Shown here in pieces: positions 18,830 to 26,583 of a DNA stretch of 26,583 bases. Made by a program: the position numbers and the translations under genes. The notes under the pieces are model-generated. The model searched no databases and had not been told where the DNA came from. It saw only the letters and a list, made by a program, of their open reading frames with translations. The first letter of the stretch is position 1, and each line of letters starts with the position of its first letter. This DNA comes from Plantago elongata. Lineage: Eukaryota; Streptophyta; Magnoliopsida; Lamiales; Plantaginaceae. The stretch lies in the NCBI GenBank assembly GCA_036897095.1, contig JAYMSP010002062.1, positions 1-26,583 of the forward strand. Reading direction: 5' to 3'.

Positions 18830-19431
18830 ACTACTACAAAGGTCACTTAGACTAAGTCTCCGAGTGATGAGACTATAATTTTAGAGTCTCATTTAGTCCA
18901 TTTTAGCGGTCTTTGTCTTTAATTTTATAGTCATTTTTATACGTTTTCACGGTTTGGTGTTTTGTTTATATTTTACAGGAATCGATGATTTTGAGCTTAA
19001 AATAAGGACTTTTGTGTCCAGAGGAGAAATTCGGAGTGAAAATTTTGGTTCTAGATCTTTGAATCTAGAGTAGCTTGGCGAAAACAAAAGTGAATTTTGA
19101 GTTCGGACGAAGATTTGAGAGCCGTTTTAGCGAAGCTTGCTTGCAAGTAAAGTTTTACAAGGCAGCCTAGTCATTTTGACCGTAAATCTCTCATATGAGG
19201 TTCGATTTACCTTAGTTCGATGGCCACAAAAACATAATTCAAAGGGCTACAACTTATGTTCAGAAGAATAGCCAAATTCCTCCCGTAAAGACAATATGGA
19301 CATTGCAAACTGGCTGGAAGAAAGCATCTTCGTAGTGGTGATAACGTACGAGAGCAGATTATCTGCTAGAATTCTACTCGTTTTTTCTCCTTTAAATAGA
19401 TTTCTTTCATCATAATTTTATACATAATTTT
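18830..19431 (+). other. LTR-like sequence, truncated at the Gypsy LTR
   Basis: From about 18960 the plus strand reads like the interior of a long plant Gypsy LTR: TTTTACAGGAATCGATG, then purine-rich words and TTTCTCCTTTAAATAG near 19386-19400, a usual TATA-like position. A palindrome ACTTAGACTAAGT lies near 18845. The sequence stops abruptly at 19432, where another LTR begins, as though that element inserted here. Ends and family are not established. Confidence 0.35.
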
Positions 19432-20951
19432 TGTCATGCCCCAAAACCAAAATCATTTGTCGCGACCGGCCGTTTACTGTGAGATGGGCTCACGCCAGGA
19501 CGAAGCCTACTTTTAATTTAGAAAACAATTTGAAATAGTGGTAAATAGTAACTCAGAGCTTCTAATAATAAAATGAATTGCAATAACTCCCAAAATACTA
19601 AATACTCATCCAAAGAGTCAAAATAAAATACAAAATGCCAAAATTCTAAACAAAGAAGTCCTACATACTCTAAACACTTGAACTCCAAAGTGTCCTTCCT
19701 TAAAAGAGACCTTATAGTCCTTAAAAAAATGTGTAAAGAGACCTTATAGTCTTTAAAAAAATGTATAAGAGTGAGTTCCTGACACTTTTACCCGAATCAA
19801 GTACAGTGATTAGAATACATATTTATACACTTCATAATATATCACACATACCCAAAATCACTCTGCATGGTCATTTGTACACAATATTCACAATTCACAT
19901 TTATAGCTCGAATCAGATATACACTATGGCCACACAAACCGTGGTGGCACACATGCCGACTTTCACATAACATATCCCCACACACATGGGGGTCACAATT
20001 ACCCCGTAACACATACATGTCACACACATAACATAAGGGAGTACTCCAAAGCACGACAATCCCCTGAAAGGGTAACACACTTCCTAGGCATATCGATGAG
20101 CTTAAACGCATAATCAATGCTCTCACAAAATAGTTTTCACACATCGCACACACAACAAATACATTTTTGGGATACACATACTTGATCCTCTTTCGAAAAG
20201 ATTATTATATCAAGTCTCATTACTTTGATATAATAATCATAAGTAGTTTGTAAATCGAAAATTATACACATATATATATTTTATATCAGAAAATAAAAGT
20301 AAAAGTGTCAAGAGTTCCCCTTACATCAAACGAACTAACTCAATTGCTCGAAACACATCAATACGAACTAGACCGGCCTACTAAATACCTACCCAGATAA
20401 ATATACTGAATAAACTGAAATCCAATTACCAAATACTAATAGCTAGTACAGTACTACTACTATCACACTACACTAAATTAATTACTGAGCTTAAGTAACA
20501 AAATAAATTGAATCAAGAAAACTAAAGTACTAGTAGTATTGGCGCATGGCCAAAAGTGGAATTAAAGGCAAAGAATATTTTTGAGAGGTCAACACGTGAA
20601 AATCATTGAGGCCAAAGGAGCTTAATTAATTCCAAAATGATGGTGATGAGGCGGTCACAACAGTAGTAGTGAAATTGAGAGAAATCAGAAATATACTCAC
20701 GCAAAACAAGAAAGAAATTGAATTGTTGTTCAGGAACAAAGGTTTACAGCGCATACATGAAAATGCAAGAATGAAGAGCTTACCGAGAAAGGTACTGGAC
20801 GGCTGTTGAAAAACTGTTGTGGTGAGAATTAGGTTTATTTATGAAATATTTAGCTTAAGGAATGAGTTTAGATAACTGCTAAAAGGTCTAAATAAGGTAA
20901 CCACCCAAACCCACTACTTAAAAAGAAATAAAATTAAATTTCTCGAATTCA
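19432..20951 (-). mobile_element. Probable 3' LTR of a Ty3/Gypsy element, about 1.52 kb
   Basis: The plus strand begins TGTCATGCCCC at 19432 and the other end is GAATTCA at 20950-20951, so the LTR has TG...CA ends. Just upstream in the minus sense (20987-20951) comes AAGTTTCAGGACGAAACTTA followed by a purine-rich AAGGAGGTAGGAAG. In plant Gypsy elements the first of these is the end of the polyprotein (FxDET/S) and the second the polypurine tract next to the 3' LTR. The GC-rich CGCGACCGGCCG segment near 19461-19472 is also typical of such LTRs. LTR borders are inferred because the 5' LTR lies outside the window. Confidence 0.6.
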
Positions 20952-21075
20952 CTTCCTACCTCCTTAAAATAAGTTTCGTCCTGAAACTTATAATAAAAGA
21001 ATAAGCATTGACAATAGCTGAAAGATGCGAGTTTACCTTCTCCAACAACCTCATTAGAAGACTTCTCAATCCCCG

Positions 21076-21960
21076 TTAAAGCAAACACTCTTTCATTGTT
21101 TCTTGGCCTTGCACTTGCTTTGGAGCTTCTGGTATTTTGCCTCGCTTATCATTTGGACAATCCCTCACTTTGTGACCTGTATCACCGCATGAAAAACAAC
21201 CACTTGTCCTCCAACGACATCCACAAAGATGTCTTCTCTTGCATGTGTTACAGGATTTCACAGTGAAACGATTTTCTTCGCTCCTACCCCCGTAATTGTT
21301 ACTAGCATTACCATCCTCCTTGCCTCTTATGCTCCCTTCTTTGTTGCGACTCTTTCGGTAATGCCGCCTCCACGACTAAAGCTCGATTGTAAGCATCAGC
21401 GAATCTCCTATCCAAGTGAGTAAGAACACTAAGTCGAATGTCTTCCCTTAGAAATTTGCAGAACATACTGACCTTACTGGCTTCCGATTCCATGAACGCT
21501 GGACAAAAACGCCCCAGCTCATGAAGCTTCTTTGCTAACTTCAAGACTGTCATATCACCCTGTCTCAGTTGCAGGAATTCCAATTGTTTTGCCGTCTTAA
21601 ATGATTCTGGGAAGTAATGATCCAAAAACAACTCCTTAAACCTTCCCCAGGTCATAGAGTCAGTATTGCTCCCTTGAGCAATCTTTGTCGTATCCCACCA
21701 GTACTTCGCATTACCAATCATATGACGGATTGCAACCATCAACCACTCATCCATTGAAATTTCCAACGACTTGAACTTCTCTTCAATCCCCTCGATTCAC
21801 CTTTCAGCCTCCATTGGATCCAAACTCCCAATGAACATAGGGTAGTTCACTCTCTGAAATCGCTCGAAATATGAAACCTGAGTAGACTGATGTGGTAACG
21901 ACTTTTGTTGCTACTGCAAGTAGGTAGATATAGATATAATATAGCTCCTAAAACTAGGTT
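21076..21960 (-). pseudogene. Ty3/Gypsy gag with CCHC zinc knuckle, broken
   Basis: Minus-strand translation shows FERFQRVNYPMFIGSLDPMEA near 21880-21805, then a TGA at 21799-21797 where a tryptophan is usual (AE-W). The frame continues as the Retrotrans_gag domain to 21308: IGNAKYWWDT, WGRFKELFLDHYFP, FLQLRQGDMTV and YNRALVVEAAL. A frameshift leads to the zinc knuckle CFSCGDTGHKVRDC (C-X2-C-X4-H-X4-C, about 21204-21163). One stop and one frameshift make it inactive. Protease, reverse transcriptase and integrase, which should follow, are absent. The sequence passes within about 90 bases to the end of pol and the 3' LTR, so pol was deleted. Confidence 0.8.
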
Positions 21961-22036
21961 TTGCATTGACTGGTCTTTGGAGCTTGGTTTTCATCATTGT
22001 TGAAGGATTGATATCGAATTTCTGGTCATTATTATC

Positions 22037-22049
22037 TTTTTTTTTTTTT
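22037..22049 (-). other. Poly(A) tail of the LINE
   Basis: Thirteen consecutive T on the plus strand correspond to A on the LINE sense strand at its 3' end. The bases that follow in the minus sense (GATAATAATGACC) would be one copy of the target duplication. The other copy lies beyond the window. Confidence 0.7.
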
Positions 22050-22949
22050 GCAAGAATTTAAAATATATTTGAAGCCCAAATAGGAATACAAACTAAGAAG
22101 GGCATACCCCAATAGAACGCACAAGTATCGACACAACTCAAGTCCAACACTAAGTCCAAATATTAGGATTACAAGCCAACCGACAAAGGATTCAATTCGA
22201 TCTCCTGGGCTCGGCCTACTCAATACAAATAACCCACACATACTATACTACACAAGGGTAATCGAATAGGAGATAATCATGAATCCGCATGACACTACAC
22301 TATCCATCTTGTTCATGTATAATTCCTCTGATACAGTTGGGGAAGATGCGCACATCTTCTAATCCATTAACTCCAGGAGGTGCCTGTGATTAAGATTCTT
22401 TTTCAGCAAAATATTCTCCCAATGTAAGTAGTAAGTACACGCCAACTCCCTGGGCTTCAGCCCAAACACAACTCATCAAAGCACATAATAGTAAAAGGAA
22501 CTCAAGAATCATCACATGGAACCAAAATCCACCCTAGGAAACAACACAAGGATCCAACACATCACCACCAAAGAAGGCAACACCTGAGAACATAAAACAC
22601 TGGGGCACCAGAAAGAATATCAAAACTATCAACAACCAATATTCAGAATGAAAGAGAAAGAAAATTAAATCCTCTCAAGCTTACTCAAAACACCTTTCAC
22701 GAACCTATTCTGGGACTTGTAATGAATTTGAATAAGCATGATTGAATCCCTTACCACCTGCTTAACAACTACAGTCACAACTGCAGAACCAGCTTGAAAA
22801 CAAACTTGATTCCTAACTTGTCAAATGGTATGCAGAACACAACAAAACCCTGCAGATCTTATACTAAAGACAATATACTTTTTAGCTCTGCTAGAGGAGA
22901 AAAATGCAATCCAGTCAGTAAGACTTGAGCCTCTAAATCTAACACCCAC

Positions 22950-23675
22950 ATCATTCATAAAAAATCAAGAACTGACTGAGTAAATGAGCATTGACAAAAG
23001 ACATGATTGTGAGATTCAAACTCAGTTTTACACAACACACAAAGCTGCTCATTGAGGATCCCAAATTTAACTAATCTATCCTTAGTAGGAAGTCTCTACA
23101 GCATAACAAGCCAATACAGGAAAGACATTTTAGGAGTAAGAAATTTCATCCATACCTGAGTATACCAAGGAACAACCTCTGATTTAGGAACCAAACAATC
23201 ATAAATGGACTGAGTAACTTTATTATTAGGCAAATGGGCTATCTGAGTAACAATATGACCTTCCACCATGGAGAATCAGTACTCTTACAAGCAATCGACA
23301 TACAATCACCATGAGCCAATTTATAATGCATAATCCACTTAGTCCAAATTGTTTCTTTGTCAGCTGTTTAGTCAACTGAACAACTAAATTACCAATTATG
23401 CTTTTATTCCACTTAAGAACCTCCTTGATTTGCAATCCACCCCTCTAAAAGTCTTGGCAAACATTCTTCCATGCAACAAGTGACTTTCTCCCCACACCAG
23501 TACCTGACCAAAGGTAATTTCTGCAAATTCCTTCAATTTTTTTACTAACTCCTACTGGAATTGGAAATATACAACACCAGAACCTCTGGATACTCAGAAG
23601 GACAGACTTCACCAAAACAAGTCTACCAGCATAGCTCCTATACTTAACATTCCAGCTCAGTATCTTAGCATTCAT
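22950..23675 (-). pseudogene. LINE ORF2 C-terminal part with zf-RVT domain, broken
   Basis: From 23675 the sequence reads NAKILSWNVKYRSYAGRLVL and then SIQRFWCCIFPIP and ICRNYLWSG, the segment after the reverse transcriptase in plant L1 proteins. A stop near 23445 and several later ones follow. Around 23095-22960 it reads LPTKDRLVKFGI, then CVLC and SHNHVFCQC, the zf-RVT zinc-binding signature (C-X2-C ... H ... C). The frame breaks at least three times. Confidence 0.75.
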
Positions 23676-23771
23676 TTTAGAAATAAGACCATCATACTCA
23701 GAAATCCTCAGCTTTCTAGGACTGAGAGGAACTTCCAGGTACCTGACTGGGAAAGAGCTCTCGGGAAAATT

Positions 23772-25204
23772 TCAAATATTCATCAAAAGAGCCTTCTCAA
23801 CATCGTTAACACCAGCTACGAAAATAAAACTCTTATTGGTATTAATATTCAGACCTGAAACAGAAGAGAAATTATCCATAATATCCTTCAAAGCCTTCAA
23901 AGAATCAAAATCTGCCCTACTAAATAGTAGCAAATCATCAACAAAAAGCATATGGGTAAGTGTAATCTTCCCACACTTAGGATGGTATTTGAAATTAACA
24001 TGCTCATTACTAATTTTGTATTTCAGAAGCCTAGCCAAAAAATCCATGCAAATGACAAATAAATATGAGGACAAGGGGTCACCTTGCCTCAACCCTTGTT
24101 TCCCAATCATAAGACCCTCTAAAACACCATTCACATTGAAGGAAAAAGAAGCAGTAGTTACACAAGTCATAACCAACTTAATAAACTAGGGATCAAAATT
24201 AAAACCAATTAAAACATGCTCAAGAAAAGATCAATTCACAGAGTCTCATGCTTTCCTAAGATCTATATTTAAAAACAACTGGGAGATATATTTTTCCTAC
24301 CATACAATCTCACTAGCTCCTGAGCCACATACACGTTCTGAAACAAATTCTTACCTCATATAAAAGCATTCTGGCATGAATCAATAATCACATGCAAAAT
24401 CTCCTTCAACCTATTAGCTAAACATTCAACGATTATCTTGTAAATCCCATTACAACAAGAAATAGGTCTAAAATCAGTATTCATAGAAGCATTCACACTT
24501 TTAGGAACTAAGCTAACATAAGTAGTATTGATTTGTTTAAGAAGCTTCTCTAACTGTTGATATTCCTTGACATCAACACACACTAACTTCCCTGTAATTG
24601 ACCAACTAGCTATGAAGAAACAAGCATTCATCCCATCAGGCCCAGGACTTTTGATATCAACCATGGAAAACACTGCGACCTTTATCTCTTCTTCAGTAAG
24701 ATGAGCCCTCAGTTTAGCATCTATATCTTCAATAACTAAGTCCCCTTGTGCAAATACATCACTAATAACTTCCTGAACATGCTTTTTAGTCCCAAATAAA
24801 GCACCATAGAATGACAAAATATGATCAACAATATCCTTCTTCACAATCAAACTAGTACCATCCTCATTCTGCAAAACATGAATCCTATTCATTTTCATTC
24901 TACTTTTCAAACTATTGAAGAAAAGTCTACTGCAAGAGATTCCCTCCTCCATCCATTCAATTTTAGTTTGCTGATGAAGCTGAGTAGTCCACAACTTATG
25001 AGCTTCCATGAACTCAGTTTGAGCATTAGTCAATAAAGGGAACAAATCTCTCTTCTCAGGATTAGCAAACAAGTGAGCTTGAATAGAAGTCATGACCCCT
25101 TTAAGGTCCTCAATCTTTCTCTCTAAATTCTGATATTTCCTGCTATTTAGAGTTTTAACCTCACTCTTGAGACTCTCCATCTTTACTACAAGTTGATACA
25201 TCAA
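23772..25204 (-). pseudogene. LINE reverse transcriptase, broken
   Basis: The part at 25204-24356 contains SPGPDGMNACFF, LVPKS, FRPISCCNGIYKI and LANRLKEIL, the N-terminal finger motifs. Motif A follows around 24266-24231 as IDLRKA and DSVN, with TGA at 24248-24246 (usual Y or F) and again at 24233-24231 (usual W). The part at 24176-23772 contains GLRQGDPLSSYLF (motif B) and MLFVDDLLLF, the catalytic motif C, with V instead of the usual A in FADD and both aspartates kept. Frameshifts between the parts and the two stops in motif A make it inactive. Confidence 0.9.
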
Positions 25205-25362
25205 ACAACCATGAACATGAACATTCCAACCTTTCTTAACAATCTGTAGGAACTCAGGATCTTTAGCCCAGATATTTTAAAACTTAAATGGAATACCACA
25301 AAATTTTTCTTCTTTAAACACTCTAGTGATACTATAGGCATGCTTAGAAACTCCTGGTGGAT

Positions 25363-25991
25363 TTAATTGAACAACAGAACCCTGAGCCATATTAAACCAA
25401 GCTTGGTTAACCATGACCCTATCCAACTTGCAATACACATGATTATTAGACCAAGTAGAACATGTCCAATATACTTATGATCCATCACTTCACAATTACC
25501 CATAGCATCCTTAAGCTCAGTACCAACAACAATATTATCAGGACAATCACTCCACTTCTCAATTTGATCTTTAACAACATTAACATCCCCAACAATCATC
25601 CAAGGAGAAGTGAAATTATTACTCAAATATCTTAAAATCTTCCACAAATACTCTCTCTGGCCACTAGTATTAAGAGCATACATAAAAGTGATAAAACCAG
25701 CCCACTGTAAATCTCTGAGTTGAACCCAACAATGAACAAATTGTTCATGCTTTTGAAGAATATTCACATTAACAGAATTATTATCCAAAGAATCAAATTC
25801 CTACAATTCTTACTATACTCCACATTGTGATCAACAATCTCCTTGTTTTTTTAACTTTGTAACAAGAATATCCAGCTTATTCACTTTCATTCTAGTTTCC
25901 AGAAACCCTCCTAAAAGACATTTATGTTGTAACATGACCTTACTCATTGCTTCATGTTTAAGGGGATGGTTCAATCCCCTTAAATTCCAAC
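25363..25991 (-). pseudogene. LINE endonuclease domain, broken
   Basis: The minus strand starts WNLRGLNHPLKHEAM at about 25990-25945, the normal start of the plant L1 ORF2 endonuclease, followed by FLETRM with the catalytic glutamate. A frameshift near 25800 leads to a frame with WMIVGDVNVVKDQIEKW (GDFN-like motif and EK). The C-terminal catalytic SDH is not visible in this frame. Upstream of W the CACTA element begins at once, so only one or two codons of the N-terminus are lost. Confidence 0.8.
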
Positions 25992-26004
25992 CACTACAAA
26001 AAAC

Positions 26005-26237
26005 GCCAGTTTTAGCGACGCCATTATCCGTCGCTAAAACTGGCCCGATTCGTCGACGGTCTAGCGACGGATAACAACAGGCGTTGTTAAAACGCCCGTT
26101 GTTAAGGTTTTTGTGACGGATAAGTTATCCATCACTAGAAATAGCGACGGATAAATGCTATCCGTCACTAAATCTGGCGACAGATCTCGCTAGATTCTTA
26201 GGGATTTAGCGACGGATAAATGTTATCCGTCGCTAAA
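26005..26237. repeat. Subterminal hairpins of the second CACTA element
   Basis: A perfect 16-bp stem (26005-26020 with 26029-26044) begins GCCAGTTTTAGCGACG, with an 8-base loop. A perfect 15-bp stem, TTTAGCGACGGATAA (26205-26219) with TTATCCGTCGCTAAA (26223-26237), has a 3-base loop. TAGCGACGGATAA also occurs at 26062-26074 and 26142-26154, each next to an inverted partner or variant. These are likely binding sites for a TNPA-like protein. Confidence 0.85.
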
Positions 26238-26455
26238 CTGGGCAGATTTTTAATTTTTTTATTTCATGAATACCTAATTCTATCGTATTTAACCTGATTA
26301 TCACCCAATAAAATTGTAAATGTAGAAACAGTATCCTGATTGCACGAAAATGTCATAAATGAATTTAAAATCTAATATTCGCATATAAATAAGTATCCTA
26401 ATATTATCGAGTTGAATCAATACAAACAGTAGTATTCGGATAATAAAATCTAGAA

Positions 26456-26583
26456 CTAAGAAGAAGGAGGAGGAGCATCATCAAAATTATTTCCTTGGGT
26501 CATGTTGGCCATCATCCGCCTCATCTCTGCGAACTCACGATCGACACGGGCCTTCAGAGTATCAATCTCGTTTTGGAGAGGAG
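26456..26583 (-). CDS. C-terminal end of a TNPA-like (Transposase_24) protein, partial
   Basis: From the window edge to TAG at 26458-26456 the minus strand stays open for about 41 codons: LQNEIDTLKARVDREFAEMR followed by a methionine-rich RMMANM, then an acidic and proline/serine tail. Heptad-like L/I/V spacing suggests a coiled coil, as at the end of TNPA-like proteins. Position relative to the terminus agrees with the corresponding end in the first CACTA element. No break is seen in the visible part, so this copy may be intact, which cannot be judged from here. Confidence 0.6.
   Translation of the reverse strand, partial: PLQNEIDTLKARVDREFAEMRRMMANMTQGNNFDDAPPPSS

Larger units (their letters stand above)
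19432..22036 (-). mobile_element. Internally deleted Ty3/Gypsy element (gag and 3' LTR retained)
   Basis: All parts lie in the same orientation and order: gag, zinc knuckle, short pol end, polypurine tract, LTR. The 5' LTR and primer site would lie upstream of 22036 but that side is displaced by the LINE insertion and falls beyond the window. The grouping into one element is inference from order and strand. Confidence 0.6.
22037..25991 (-). mobile_element. LINE (plant L1 type) retrotransposon, degenerate, nested
   Basis: This minus-strand element of nearly 4 kb runs from the endonuclease start at 25991 to a poly(A) tail seen as a run of 13 T at 22037-22049. In order it has an apurinic-type endonuclease, a reverse transcriptase, and a zf-RVT zinc-binding region, then about 900 bases of 3' UTR. 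ORF1 and the 5' UTR are missing because a CACTA element lies directly upstream. Several frameshifts and stops break ORF2. The Gypsy gag continues immediately after the tail, so the LINE inserted in the Gypsy element. Confidence 0.85.
25992..26583 (-). mobile_element. Second CACTA element, one end only, inserted in the LINE
   Basis: CACTACAAAAAACGCCAG at 25992 is a CACTA terminus. It is followed by hairpins on AGCGACGGATAA to about 26240 and, farther in, by the end of a TNPA-like gene on the minus strand. The three bases before it (AAC, 25989-25991) would be the target duplication, but the other end is outside the window. The same order (gene end, hairpins, terminus) occurs at the right end of the first element, with 570 bases there and about 460 here. 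Confidence 0.85.

Noticed and set aside
19842..20177. 111-codon minus-strand ORF in the Gypsy LTR
   Set aside because: It lies wholly inside the proposed LTR, is cysteine-rich from repeated CACACA/ACATAC-type sequence and has no domain.
23836..25036. Plus-strand ORFs opposite the LINE reverse transcriptase
   Set aside because: They are antisense shadows of the LINE ORF2; the minus-strand frames carry the conserved motifs.

Overview
The window looks like nuclear DNA of a eudicot plant. It is AT-rich, has plant-type introns, carries one gene from each of two plant transcription factor families (GRAS and WRKY), and is otherwise filled with the usual plant transposon classes: CACTA, L1-type LINE, Ty3/Gypsy and Ty1/Copia LTR remains, Stowaway-like MITEs and a Helitron relic. 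I cannot name the species. I found no tRNA, rRNA, CRISPR array or bacterial feature.

Layout. Positions 1-3290 are transposon debris: an LTR-like region on the minus strand, a Copia-like LTR with a primer-binding site, and a complete Stowaway-like MITE. Positions 3422-6700 hold an apparently intact GRAS gene of the LISCL (SCL14/SCL33-like) type. Its coding exon is uninterrupted, both UTRs have a likely intron, and a tiny upstream ORF precedes the start codon. A second, diverged MITE lies just downstream. Positions 7000-9300 are AT-rich and hold only short inverted repeats. Positions 9315-9679 hold a broken RNase H fragment. A CACTA transposon of 3,561 bp (9680-13240) sits in its end, with matching termini and a 3-bp ATA target duplication. 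This element has lost its DDE transposase, keeps decayed remains of the transposase-associated and TNPA-like coding parts, and has duplicated an internal segment.

Positions 13984-15976 (minus strand) hold a three-exon WRKY gene of group IIc, WRKY49-like, predicted at 282 aa. I assembled it from splice sites that all stay in frame. A GGT-rich minisatellite lies in its long intron, and a TATA box and three W-box cores lie upstream. Positions 16600-19431 are mostly unrecognised, with a Helitron helicase relic at 17343-17480 and LTR-like sequence before 19432.

Positions 19432-26583 are a nest of transposons, all on the minus strand: a Ty3/Gypsy element that kept its gag and 3' LTR but lost pol, a LINE inserted upstream of or within that gag, and a second CACTA element inserted at the start of the LINE's ORF2. 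The second CACTA runs off the window. The likely order of arrival is Gypsy, then LINE, then CACTA. The two CACTA elements share subterminal hairpins built on TAGCGACGGATAA, so they probably belong to related families.

Only the GRAS and WRKY genes look functional. Nothing here amounts to a new multi-gene system. The most interesting points are the structure of the CACTA family and the regulatory details around the two transcription factor genes.
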